Source: Hysterangium stoloniferum (taxonomy: Eukaryota > Basidiomycota > Agaricomycetes > Hysterangiales > Hysterangiaceae). From it: a DNA stretch of 64,000 nt. The position numbers and the translations under genes are program-made. The notes below the pieces were generated by a model that worked only from the letters and a program-made list of their open reading frames with translations, did no database searches and was not told the origin of the DNA. This document shows positions 9,344-21,077 of the stretch, in pieces. Positions within the stretch are counted from its first letter, which is position 1. Each line of letters opens with the position of its first letter. The DNA is taken from positions 186,001 through 250,000 of the forward strand of contig WHVD01000100.1 in the NCBI GenBank assembly GCA_015178975.1, in the 5' to 3' direction.

Positions 9344-10066
9344 TGTTACGACTGTGTCGTAACCCTTCGCAAACCGACGGCCCCCGACGGAATACCCTCG
9401 TTATACATCTCCGACAATACAACACCTCGGAAGCCGTCGGACCCCCGACGCTGACGTATGCTCTCCGGTCAATCAAACCCGACTACGCCTTTCTGTCTGG
9501 TTATGTTTTGATATGTCCCTTTCATCATGTTGATCCGTCTCATCTTATGTTCCACATATGTCTAACTATATTCGTAGTCCTCGAACTATTTCCTTTTATC
9601 GTAATTTCCATTCTCGGTTATCATCGGCCTCCGAACTAATCATAAACTTCCTGTTCCTAGTCAAGCTTATTGTTAATGCCATTTTCCGCCCTCCTCCCCA
9701 TTAGTACTTTCTAGACGCCTGTTACTTGTATATGAACTCGCTGTAATTGTAGTTACTAGGCAATCAGAATATCGACTCAGAATACCCTCATACGTCTGTA
9801 GCAGTCTCATACTAGGAGAATCTCTCTTCCGCCTTCGCGTGCGCTCGCCCACTCTCGGCCCCGACCCCTTGGCCCGACACCTGACTTTTCCTTCAGTTCC
9901 GATCGGTGTCTTGCCGAAAAGTTCTTCTTAGGATTTAGTCTTCGCCTGTCCGAAATTTAAGGACAACCTACGGATATTTGCGAGGGCGCAGCATATAAGC
10001 TGAAGCCAAGTCCTTCCGATCGGTCCCCGTCGGCCACCGACATTAGTCAGTTTCTAGTTCTTAACA
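9344..10066 (+). repeat. 3' LTR of Gypsy-A
   Basis: 723 bp, same ends as the 5' LTR with about four differences by eye. It is preceded by the purine-rich AATGAGGGGATAC, the likely plus-strand primer, and followed by the second copy of the TSD GAAGT. Confidence 0.93.
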
Positions 10067-10503
10067 GAAGTATAGTGTTTATTCAACTACTATTAGCAGG
10101 TATTGACCATTCAGTACAATACCGTAGATTGCTAGACTGACAGTACTAGCAAGGAGACACGCTACGCGTCACAAGAGCAACTATACAGTCGGCTAGAATG
10201 AGAGAATGAAAGAGTTGACCTTTACGGTACCACTCGTAGCTAGATGTAAAATAGATAATCAACGAGAGGCTGGATATCTAAAGTAAAGAGATAGTAGCGC
10301 GAGTCGACTATAGTGTCGAGGAGCGCAAAGACCTTAGAGTGAAACTCGACCTTCGCGGTTCGAGTTCAAAGTCTGTTAGTATGCGAGAAAACGCTACCTT
10401 TATAGGTAACTGAGACGTTACCCTTGACATATCTTGCTATTCGACGTCTGGGTCGTTTATGAGGTGGTGTCTGCTGGGTAAAAAGATGTCTGTTGTTTGG
10501 CCC

Positions 10504-10976
10504 TGTGAAGAGTGGTGGAAGTTCTGACCGTTCTATATACGAAGAAATGAGTAGAAAGGAAGGATATTGACCTATTCGGTGCAATATAAGAGAAAGTGAG
10601 AGAAAGAGCACGAGATGACGAAGGAGTCAACGAGTGCGATGGTTCGAGTGGAGGCCTCGACTATTACAGTTCGAGGCCAGAAGTGTTTAGTAGTTCAGAT
10701 ATTGCTACTTATGTAGTAGCTGACACGTTACCCTGATCACCGCTCGTAGTAGACCTAGTTTGTGTCTTACGAGTGGTGGTTCTTGGGTTAAAGTGTGTCT
10801 GAGTTCTAATTGGTGCTGAGTGCACCCACAAGTATACACAATGCTTCGAACTAATGAAATATGCAATATTCGAAGAATATGAAAGATAGAAAAATATGAA
10901 TAGAATATGTAAAATATAAATGAAATAAAAGGAGTGTTTTACCACAATGATACTGTGGTAAAAGCATACTCCTCAC
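10504..10976 (-). mobile_element. Solo LTR, 475-bp subfamily, inside the outer 3' LTR
   Basis: 473 bp with TSD GGCCC (10499-10503 and 10977-10981). It begins TGTGAAGAGTGGTGG and ends ACTCCTCACA on the plus strand, so its functional orientation is minus. Near the right end TTTTACCACA and TGTGGTAAAA form a hairpin. It is one LTR subfamily nested in another. Confidence 0.92.
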
Positions 10977-11144
10977 AGGCCCCAAGAGTGCCCATAGGTA
11001 TACACAAGACTTTGAACTAAGAAATACGGGTATGCTCGAAGGATATAGGGAATTAAAGAAAAGGAATAGAAACTAGATAATAAAGTACTATAATGGTGCA
11101 TATTAATCCACTGTCCAATTATGCATATATGCATACCCTTCACA

Positions 11145-13790
11145 GTGCCCCCCAGTTCGAAGGGATGTGCTATACAAAGTGTCAAAGAGCATCTGGGACG
11201 CCACCCCAAGCCTCCTGTGAGGATCCCCCAAGGTCCAAAATGATGTTTCCCCATCGTTCCCTTTTTACTCTGAAGGATTCGGCTATTCTCGCCTGAGCCA
11301 AATCACTAGAATTCCTGTACAAGGAGTCGGCCCATCGTCTGTAGGCTTTCTCTCTGCAACGAATGACTGCGCAGACACTAACCGGCGGAGCGGAAATCCG
11401 TGCGAGAAGAGGAGCATTGGGGAGGGGAAACGAAGATGTGGGTAGCGGGGCAGGAACGTGTGGCCGTGTAGTGGTCTCTGTGGGAGGCATCAGGATGAGG
11501 GCCTCGAGTAAATCTACAAAGCCAGCAATAGAGAGGACACTCGCTGAGTCTGGGGGCAGACGGTGAGGCTCCACTATGATGTGCTGGAACATAGAGAGTT
11601 TAATCTCCTGAGCTGCTCATGCAAAGTTCTTCCCCTCTGCGAGATCCTCGAAGGAGAGATAGAAATCCTCCATTATCTCCGACAATGGAGCCAGACCGCG
11701 ACAACCCTTAAGGCTCCCGTGAAGGACCGGTTGCTGAAGTACCAGCACTAGCTGTGATAGCACCCTTCTGACAGGAAACTGTTCAGAAGGGTAGTTGACA
11801 GCTACTCGCATCCAGAAAGTTGTGGATATGGGCTCAGTGGGGGGAAGCAGGCTGTCGGGGACGGGAATAGGGGATCGCTCTCGGAGAGGAGTGGTGGCCT
11901 TCTGCATCTCCTTCACCTTTCCACTTGTCATGAGAACGATGACGGCCGGTGTAGGAGGGTCCAAATCGACATCCATTCGCTCTTGTGGAAGGTCGTGGAT
12001 AGGGCTACCTAAGGACACGCAATATGAATACGGAGAGTCGGGAGGGATACCCGGTGACGGTGGAAGTGGGGTCGGGACTGGCACAACTTTCAGGGAGGGA
12101 GAGAGAGACGAGGCGCCAGAATCGGGGCTGAGGGAGTGTGTGCTGGAAGGAGGATGGGAAGGGGCCTCGACGTTGGCGAAAGGCATGGGACTGCAATCGG
12201 GGAAGGTTTGCGTTGGGGTGAGAGAGTGTGTGCCAGGTGAAGGATGGGAGGGGGCCTCGACATCCTAAGTGAGGTAGGGACCAGTACAGCTTTTGGGGAG
12301 GGAGGTAGATGAGGCGTTAGAATCGGGGCTGAGGGAGTGTGTGCTGGGTGAAGGATGGGAAGGGGCCTCGACGTTGGCGAAAGACGTGGGACCGGAATTG
12401 TGGAAGGTTCGCGTTCCTGTGACGGTTGACTAGGGCGGTGACCCCTCCATACTTTGGATGACGGTTTCCGTGTTTGTCTTTGGTTGGGGTCACTGGTTAT
12501 GAAGCAAACTTTCGACGGGAGGAGGAACCCTTTGTGGCTGTGAAGAGTGGCAGGAGTTCTGACCGTTCTATATACGAAGAAATGAGTAGAAAGGAAGAAT
12601 ATTGACCTATTTGGTGCAATATAAGAGAAAGTGAGAGAAAGAGCACGAGATGACGAAGGAGTCAACGAGTGCGATGGTTCGAGTGGAGGCCTCGACTATT
12701 ACAGTTTGAGGCCAGAAGTATTCAGTAGTTCAGATAATGCTACCTACATATGTGGTAGCTGACACGTTACCCTGATCACCGCTCGTAGTAGACCTAGGTT
12801 GTGTCTTACGAGTGGCGGTTCTTGGGTTAAAGTGTGTCTGAGTTCTAATTGGTGCTGAGTGCACCCACAAGTATACACAATGCTTCAAACTAATGAAATA
12901 TGCGATATTCGAAGAATATGAAAGATAGAAAAATATGAATAGAATATGTAAAATATAAATGAAATAAAAGGAGTGTTTTACCACAATGATACTGTGGTAA
13001 AAGCATACTCCTCACAGTGGCAATCCTCTCGTCAGATATCGGATGCTGTACGCACCATTCCTGTTCTCGTCTTCCTCCTCATCCTCATCCGAGGAAAAAT
13101 CAATTGGTCCCCTACAGTATCCCTTTTCTCACTGGGGCAACGTTTGACCGTCCCCTCGGGTAAGAACTATTCGTTGCAACTTAATACATCGAAGTAGTTC
13201 CCAGTCATAAAAGATGGTACCCTCCTTCTCCTTCCAGCTCTTGGTTCCCATTGTCCTAATGCAAGGTGTCCCACCCTCACTATCATCGGTCTCCGCAAAG
13301 TCGGCCCATTTCTCTCCCAGGGGGGGAAGGATCGGCGTGGAAGCTCTGTTTCCGAATTGCGCTCTGTCCTCACGCCGCTGTCACTTGGAGGGGACTCCTT
13401 CTCTTGCTCCCCTCACCTCCTGTTGACTTCTATACTCAGCGCGCCTTTCTCTTTTGCAGGTGAGCCTCCTTGCATTGTGTTCTTCTATAAACGTTTCCTG
13501 CCTCCACAAAGTAGCAGCGACTTCCTCTGATGACAGTCTGACGGAGGGCCCTAACGGCTTACTCCAATCCGTACCGGTATTTCCCCCTGGCTCAGCACCA
13601 AAGGAGAAAGTCGACAGGGGGGTTGATTCTTGGGTACCCCAATTGCTCTCGACATTGTCTGTACAAGGCATGCGGGTGATGAATCCCCCGCCGGTCGTGG
13701 ATGTACTGGCTGTCGGGGCCCACGGGACCTTTTTAAACTTAGGGAGGACTTGCTTGTTTTGTTGGAAAGGAAGCATTATAGCACGATAAA
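11145..13790 (-). pseudogene. Accessory ORF region of outer Gypsy-B (unknown function, fossil)
   Basis: Between pol and the 3' LTR there is a further coding region on the minus strand, about 2.2 kb once the solo LTR at 12539-13016 is set aside. Recognisable stretches include a basic N-terminal part (MLPFQQNKQVLPKFKKV), an arginine-rich coiled segment, an acidic run, a long Pro/Ser-rich region with repeated PPSPKAVPVPT-like units, and a conserved C-terminal part containing RWADSLYRNSSDL. Two more copies with the same order lie at 21078-24515 and 56865-58510. No known domain (envelope, chromodomain, dUTPase) is recognised. The copy has several breaks. The G-rich tract for plus-strand priming lies at its 3' edge (11145-11156). 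Confidence 0.75.
12539..13016 (-). mobile_element. Solo LTR, 475-bp subfamily, in the accessory ORF region
   Basis: 478 bp, TGTGAAGAGTGG...CTCCTCACA, with TSD GTGGC (12534-12538 and 13017-13021). No internal sequence is attached. Confidence 0.93.
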
Positions 13791-14137
13791 GTGGTGAAGT
13801 TGAAGATAGAGGGAAGGGCTGTAGATAGGTGAAGGACGTGGTATGAAAGATAAAGAAAATTTATGCGAATTTACGTGTACTTTTTTATATATATATATTG
13901 AATTGAAACTCCGCTCGGTTGGTCGTTAAATAAAATTCATTAATTGTGGCTGGGTTTTGGGTAAATGTGTCCGCCGCCAATTAGTGGTTGTCCCAATCGA
14001 CCGGAGGGATAGAAAAATGAAAGAGAATAAAAGCCAATGAGATGGCTCACTGAATGACTGAGATATTTCTGAAAGGAAGTTATGAAAAAAATGGAATAAA
14101 TGATAGAATAGATGATTCCTCGAGCGCATATATCCCA
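13791..14137 (-). promoter_or_regulatory. Spacer between pol and accessory ORF with a TATA-like stretch
   Basis: About 350 bp without coding sequence. On the minus strand a TATATATATATAAAAAAG run (near 13885-13902) stands about 110 bp upstream of the accessory ORF start and is followed by a pyrimidine-rich leader. The inner Gypsy-B has the same arrangement near 24628-24645. It could be a separate promoter for the accessory ORF, or simply an AT-rich spacer. Confidence 0.45.
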
Positions 14138-17100
14138 TTAGATTTTGAACAGCACCTTGTATGCCCTCAGAAGTGCCGGAGCATTTCTGAGGTTAGTGCT
14201 GCTTAACCACGAATCCTCTTTGGGTCCATAACCTTTCCAGCGCACCCTAAATAGCAGATGATTTCGCTGTTTTCTATGTCCAACAATAGCTTCGACTTCA
14301 TATTCTTCATGATCTGATTTCAACTCTCTTAGGTTCTCAAGTTGGGGTCTTGGACCTAGGTTGGGACGAGAGGGTTGATATTTCCGCAGATGATCCTGAT
14401 TAATGACTGGATGCATCGGATACTCCAGGGGAATCTTAAGCCTAAATACTTGAGAGTTCAATTTCTCAAGGACCTCGAATGGTCCAATCCGTCTTTGTAT
14501 TAGTTTCTTCCCCGTTCCCTTGACTTCCACCAGTTCGAGGGAGTGGGGGTTCACCAATACAAAGTCTCCCTCGGAGATATCTTCTACAGGTCTTTGCTTC
14601 TTGTTATACGCTCGTGCTTGAATCTCTTGGGCTCGAGCGATTGAATCCCATGCCATCTGTCGATGATTTTCTAGTTCGAGAATCCATTGGTCAGCCATAG
14701 GGCTGTCTGATAGTTCTCTAGGAACTAGGGGTTCGTCACCTCCTAGAACTCGAGACATCCCTCTTGGGAGGTATCCTATTAATAAGAAGGCCGGAGTGTA
14801 GTTCGTTGAACTGTGAACGGTTGAGTTGTACGCGTGGACTACCACCTCAATCCATTGGGACCAGCTCTCCTTAGCAGAAGCACAATAGGCTCAAAGCATC
14901 TGTTCTATGGTCACATTCATATTCTCCGTCTGTCCATCCATCTGGGGATGATGGGCAGAAGATACCGCAAGGGTGGTACCATAAATCTTACAGACTTCCC
15001 GCCAGAACCTGCAGGTCCATCTCTTGTCCCAATCACAGATTATTCAAGAGGGTAGTCCGAAGGGGCTGGCCACCTGTTTGACAAACATTTGTGCAAATCC
15101 TTCAGCCGTAAGGTTCGAGAAAGTAGGTATTGTAATAGCGAAACGCGTTAATCTATCAACAGCGACGAAAACTGCTGAATACAAATCCTTTCCCGAGTCA
15201 GGTAGTCCAGTGATCAGGTCCATAGAAACTACTTCGAAAGGCCTAAAAGGTACGTCGGCAGGTCTGAGGGCTCCTTGACGAGCGGTGTGATCAATTTTGG
15301 TCTTTTGGCAGATGTCGCAGGTACACGCGTACAACACGCAATCTTGCAGCATTTTTGGCCAAAAGAACCGGTCTTTCATTAGGTTGAACAACTGCTGACC
15401 TCCGGCGTGTGCTCCCTCAAAAGGATTATCATGTACCAACCTTAAAATAGAGTTAGTCATGGTTCGGGGCATGCAGACTCGACTTTTCCAGTCCGAGTCA
15501 CGAAAGTACAGGAGTCTGTTTGCTCCCACAAAGTAGTGAGAAGGAGTAACAACCGCATTGGGTGAAGGGGTATCTAGAGCATAGAGGTTTCTGAAGACTG
15601 GGTCCTTCGAGTATCCCTCTAGAAATTTCTTTATATATCCCTCCTCGATACTGATTAGCAGCTGAGGATGATGCAGTGCAAAGTCAGACTCGTCCTCCTG
15701 ATCGTCCCTCACTGTGTTATGAAAATCCCATTCCGACTGTCAGACCTTCTGAGTTACTCCAAAAGGTTCCATGGAATCGTTTATGATCGAGAAGACCGCC
15801 TTCTTAGCAGGTTCGTCCTTCCATAGTTTTTCCTCAGTGCTTTTGTCCAGAGAGGTCGAGGTGATAGCTTGTAAATCATCTCTAATAGGACTCACGAAGG
15901 CTGGTACCCGAGGGAGTCTGGACAATGGGTCCACGTTACTGTGAACTCTTGCTGCTCGATGTAAAATTTCGAGACCTGGGAATGCAGCGTATATTGCCCC
16001 CCATGTGGCTAGTCGATGATTAGTGTTCTCGTATGATCTAGCCCATTGCAGAGCTGCATGGTCTGTAATGAGTAGAATGTGTTCACCTTCAATGAAGGGT
16101 TGGAAGTGGACTAGTCCCTCCTTTGCTGCTAATACTTCCGGTTCAGTGGCAGAATAGTTACGTTCAGCGCTTTTCAGCGTGCGACTCCAATATGCAATGA
16201 CTCGTTCAACAGTAACTTCGGTCGCCTCAAAAGTGGGTCCCCATGAATCCAACCACTCAATCTCGGGCTGTTTGGTTTTGTACCGATGAACAAAGGATGG
16301 CACATCCTGTGCACGGTCAAATGCTAACTTGGCTTGGGCATAGATTTTAGTGTCCATCAAGTCTCCTAAAGCCATCTTCTGGACTTGTTGGAGACAACAA
16401 CCTAAGGCAAAATCCGAAGCGTCCGTATACAATTGATAGGGTATCCCACTAACTGGATGTCCCAGCACTGGTGCTGATCCTAGTGCGGTTTTAACATCCT
16501 CATAAGCTCGGACATGTTCAGCGGTCCACATCCAGGGTGTTCCCTTTTTTAGGAGCGAGAATAAAGGGGACACCATCCATGAATAGAATGGTATATATGC
16601 CGAAAAGTAAAGGACCATTCCAAGGAACCGTTGTAGTTCAGAGACCTTAGTGGGTGGGGCCAGTTCCAATATAGCGCGAACCTTCTCTTGATGGGTCGAA
16701 AAACCCAACCTGGATACTTTATGACCCAACAAGAAGATCGAATTATATCCGATAAAACATTTCCTGGGAGGGAGAGTGATACCGGCCAAAGCGATAGCGC
16801 CAAGCACCTGATTCAGGTGAAGCAAATGATCATCCCAGTTCTTAGAGAATATGACTATGTCATCGATGTAGACTAGACAAAAAATCCACAAGTAGGGTGC
16901 TAAGACTGTTTGCATGATGCACTGAAATGTGGAGGGGCCGTTTCTGAGCCCGAACGGCATCCTTTTAAATTGCCACAGCCCTCTATGAGATCTAAAGGCT
17001 GTTTTGGGCTTATTGTCCTCCAACATTTCTAATTGAGTAAACCCAGCTAGCGCGTTGAAAGAAGAAAGAACATTTGATCCCGACAGCGCCTGCATGATCT

Positions 17101-18956
17101 CCGATTGACGTGGTAAAGGGAATTCGTCTGGAACAGTGAGATGATTAAGTTTCCGATAGTCGATGACCACCCGCGGTTTACCACTGCGATATACTACAAA
17201 GGCTGGTGCCCCCCAGGGGCTTTTAGATGGCTCAATGACACCCTGTTTGACCCAGGTATCCATTTGCTCATCTATAACTCTCCTATTGGCTGGGGACGAA
17301 GGGAACATAGGCATGGATATGGGCTGGGCGCCCTCTTTCAAGGGGACAGGGACTCTACATTCCACTTGCCCTAACTGTCCATCGACTCCGAAAGCCTTAA
17401 CGTTCTCAGTCAAAACTGATCTGAGACGTGGCAGGACCTCCGTTGGTATATCTGGTCCCAAGGTGACTAGCTTGTGAAGATCCTCTGAGGCAAATTGCTC
17501 ATTATCAGCCATGGCAGCCGTCTTAGGACCAGGCAGTTCGAAATCATCCGCAATCTCTGGTTCAACAGGTGGCTTAGGCCTCTCTGAGGCGAATTGACAG
17601 TCCTCCTCAAGTTGAGAGAGACTTTCGATAATGTGTGGGATCTTGGTCGCGTCTGCTGCCATTAAACCTTTCTCCTCAAGTGATCTGGGCTTGTGAGCCC
17701 AACGAGCGGGGTCATGAATTATCCCTATTGTCTCCCCTCGTCGGATAGTCTTAGGGGTTAGTGATGGATTGGCTAAGGGCACTGCCACGCTATTCCTTGA
17801 AATTGCCGTGATTGGTGTGGCTAATATGGAACCGTCCTTGTTTTGCAATACAATTCCTTCAACAATCCACTCCTCACCCTTTAGATCGTCCACAAAGATG
17901 GGCACTAGTCTGGCTGACTCTGGATCGATAGTGCAATCCTTCAAGGCTCGCACGACTCTTTCAGTACACATGCCTTTATCGGGGAGAGAGGTGAGCTTGG
18001 GTTGCTCCTTCTCATGCTTCCCAAAAGGGGCCTTATTGACGGTGAAGGTCAAAGGTTGAGGTTCCTTAGAAGAACTGGCTGGAATAAAACCCTGTCGTCC
18101 CGGGAGAATAAGTCTAGATCCCAACGGCTGATCTCTTAGAGTACCAATTTCGTAATTAATATGAAAGTCTTCTCCTAAAAGAATTGGCACCGTCATTCCT
18201 CTAACGACGTAAGTTTCTGCCACAAACTTCAGTAACATTCCACTGTCGTCCTCCAGGTAAATAGGAATATTAACATATCCGATAACCTTAGCGTTACCCG
18301 TGAGCTGGATTAGATGTAACTTGAGTCCTTGTTTCAACTTATATATGCCCTGCAGCCCCTTGTAGAATTCCTCCGATATAAGGGAGAGATCTGCTCCTGT
18401 GTCCATTCGGACTTTAATGCGTTCGGGTGAATCGGGAGTTCCTACATGACTGAAAACATGGAGCGCTGCAACTCCTATGCTAGAGTAACCACTGGGGGGA
18501 TCCCGTTTTCGATAAAGGATCGTAGTATCCTCCTTCATCAGTCGACTGGGACGAGGGTATTGGATTCTAGGCCTCTTACCTTCCTTGCGCAGGGACAAGC
18601 TTACGTTCCTGTGCTCACTTTGACAAGGAATATGCTTCGAAGGGGAATCCAATACCGGATCATTGTCGCTGTCCTCCGAATCTGAGTCCTCGTATGGTAG
18701 TAAGTCGGGGGGGTTTCCAGGATCAAACGGGAATGTGTCAACGTCAGCTCCAGGCAAACAGAGCGAGTTTGAGCTGATTTGTTCGTGAGAATCTTCAGTC
18801 TGCCCGTACTTCTCGGTCAGGCCTTCAAGGTCCTGCCGATGAGCACTCAACCGGTCTCCCTTTTCGAAGAAATCTGTGGCGAGTATGGATACATAAACTT
18901 CAGAGGGAAGAGCTTCACTAGTCGTTTGATTTTCCTCCCTTACTAATTTGTCTCCG
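14138..18956 (-). pseudogene. Pol region of outer Gypsy-B (fossil)
   Basis: Minus-strand polyprotein region with protease (MDTGADLSLI), reverse transcriptase (YIDD in CLVYIDDIVIF), RNase H (YTDASDFALGCC), the integrase HHCC finger and core, and a C-terminal chromodomain (YEVEAIVGHRKQ...VRWKGYGPKEDSW). It therefore belongs to the chromoviruses but is distinct from Gypsy-A and from element D. The copy has a few breaks. Confidence 0.9.
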
Positions 18957-20432
18957 ACTCAGGGCACATAAATGGAAACAAAAGTCAATTTGTCATCAGA
19001 GCTATTTACTTGTCCTTGTATAGATAGTCCATGAACTGCTTCATATAACCTTTGCTCCTCAGCTTCCTCCAACATATCCTGTGCGGAGCATGTGTTGATA
19101 GAGACATAATGAGACATTTTGCCAGTGTGGGGGCAATCTATCTTGAAATGCTCTGGACTTCCGCATATCCAACATTCCTTGGTGAGTTTGACCGAGCTCT
19201 TCTTGTTACTCTTCTTGAAGAACACCTTTCCGTGACACTTTCCCTGTGTTGGATTAGCGACGTCAGGGACGGTCCTTCTCGTCGAGCCTCTCTCGTTAGT
19301 CTCACTAATGAGAACCTGGTTAGGTGAAGAGAAGTCGTCGGTGACTCTAAAATCCACTTCCTGACCCTCTGCTAACATTACATGTGGTTTCTGGAACCTG
19401 TACCGTTCCCGGTGTGTTTGGACCCAAGCGTTAATCAGAGCTTCTTGCAGGTTATTAGCATAAGTCTGCAAACTCATAATATCGTCAATGGGTTGTCCTT
19501 GAAGAAGGTAGAGCCATTCCGTAGGCAGCGTGAGAATGAGTCTGCGTGTCTCATCTCCTCTGTCCTGGTGGAACCTGTACAGAAAATGATAGAGTTTAAC
19601 TCTCCATTGGATATAGTGGACGGGTGTCTCGCGATCGTGACCAGCTTGTTGAAATTTCATGGCTTCCCATTATAAGGCCAAGGATTCACGCCAGCGAGTT
19701 CCAACCAATCCTTCCACAATGCCCCAGAGAAATGACCCATGAGATTGACTGAATTCAGGACGATGCTCACGGTCTAGGGTGCTCCACCAGACCTTAGCGT
19801 TTCCCGTGAGTCGTCTTGGCAGAGCGACTCCTAACATCACACTCAAAGAGTCTGATATCTCCGCAAGACTCATGATGTCCATGATATAATCCAAGGCCTT
19901 GGATTGGGCTCCATTGTATTCGGGGAGGTCAGACCATTTGATCTTGAGGTTGTTGGTGTTAAGAGTGATCTTCTTGTCCTTAGGTAAGCCATCAATAAGC
20001 GCGCTAGCTTGAGACCGCATCGGAGTTCGAAAAGGGGTATTAGGCACTCCATTGTGGTGCTTCCCACGTCCCGAGTTCCCTCCTCGGTCTGAAGTGTTCG
20101 AACTCCCAGATGAATCACTAGGGGGTCCTCCTGATGGCAAGAAGGGATTTGAAGTGATCGGTAGAGAATGGTGGGGACCGTCTGGGTTCAGCGATCCTCG
20201 ACCAGCAACTGGGCCAGCTATACCTCAGTGAATGCTGTAGAGAAGGACGGTCGACCCTTGCTGGCGACCGATCGGTTTCTGACAGTGGTCACCTCGTTCT
20301 CGACGTTAGGGCTGTTGGAAACTCCCTCAAATGCGACGTGAGAGCGAGGATCTCCCTGAAAAGGTGTGGGACCGGGTTCCATCGCGATTTGTATCACGAT
20401 CTCCATCGTGTTCAGGAGTCGACATGGCTGAG
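18957..20432 (-). pseudogene. Gag region of outer Gypsy-B, C-terminal part (fossil)
   Basis: This part encodes the gag core and the CCHC zinc knuckle (CWICGSPEHFKIDC) near the pol junction. The region is cut at 20432 by insertion of the inner Gypsy-B and resumes at 45363. It has a few breaks. Confidence 0.85.
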
Positions 20433-21077
20433 TGTGAAGAGTCGATAGATTCTGACCGTTCGATATACAAAGAATAGTGTCTATTCAACTACTACTAGCA
20501 GATATTGACCGTACAGTACAATACCGTAGATTACCAGACAAGCTGTGCTAGTAAGAAGACACACTATGCGTCACAAGAGCAACTGTACAGTTGCTCTTGA
20601 CGGCTAGAATGAACAAATGAAAGAGTTGACCTTCATGGTACAACTCGTAGCTAGATGTAGAATAGATAATCAACGCGAAGCTGAATATCTAGAGTAAAGA
20701 AATAATAGTGCGAGTCGACTATAATGTCGACTAGCGCAAAGACCTTAGATTGGAACTCGACCTTCACGGTTCGAGTCCAAAGTACGTTAGTATGCAAGAG
20801 AATACTACTTTTAAGGGTAGTTGAAACGTTACCCTTGACACCTCTCACTATTCGACGTCTGGGTCGTTTACGAGGTGGTGTCTGCTGGGTAAAAGTTGTC
20901 TGTCTCTTTTGACGCCGAGAGCGCCCATACGTATACACAAGGCTTCGAACTACAAAATCAAGGTGTGCTCGAAATATAGAAAGAATATAAAGAAAGAAAA
21001 TAAAAGGTAAATAATAAAGTACTATAATCCAGTTATTATTCCTTAGTCCAGGTATGCATATATGCATACCCTTTACA
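20433..21077 (-). repeat. 3' LTR of inner Gypsy-B
   Basis: 645 bp, TGTGAAGAG...CCCTTTACA as read on the plus strand, followed by the G-rich tract GTGCCCCCCAGT (minus-strand polypurine tract). An instance of the inverted-repeat module is at 20755-20776, with arms ACTCG and CGAGT. Confidence 0.93.

Larger units (their letters stand above)
3045..10066 (+). mobile_element. Gypsy-A, whole-looking Ty3/gypsy chromovirus
   Basis: A 7.0-kb element inserted in the outer Gypsy-B 3' LTR with TSD GAAGT (3040-3044 and 10067-10071). The LTRs are both 723 bp and differ at about four positions by eye, so the insertion is young. Order: 5' LTR, self-primer site, gag (3806-5104), pol frame overlapping gag (to 8790), a 3' region with an antisense ORF, a purine tract and 3' LTR. 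No break was seen in either main frame, so it looks whole. Confidence 0.95.
3004..11144 (-). repeat. 3' LTR of outer Gypsy-B, split by two insertions
   Basis: LTR segments lie at 3004-3044, 10072-10503 and 10982-11144, about 636 bp in total. The first gap is Gypsy-A with TSD GAAGT and the second a 473-bp solo LTR with TSD GGCCC. The LTR is followed on the right by GTGCCCCCCAGT, which on the minus strand is the G-rich polypurine tract expected just before a 3' LTR. Confidence 0.9.

Noticed and set aside
11363-12268. Plus-strand glycine-rich frames (for example 11795-12268).
   Set aside because: They are the antisense reading of the Pro/Ser-rich accessory region and show no independent support.
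14138-20432. Considered as separate, independently inserted partial copies from those at 45363-46436 and 11145-13790.
   Set aside because: The shared TSD GTAAT at the far ends and the CTGAG junction in gag show they are one element split by later insertions.
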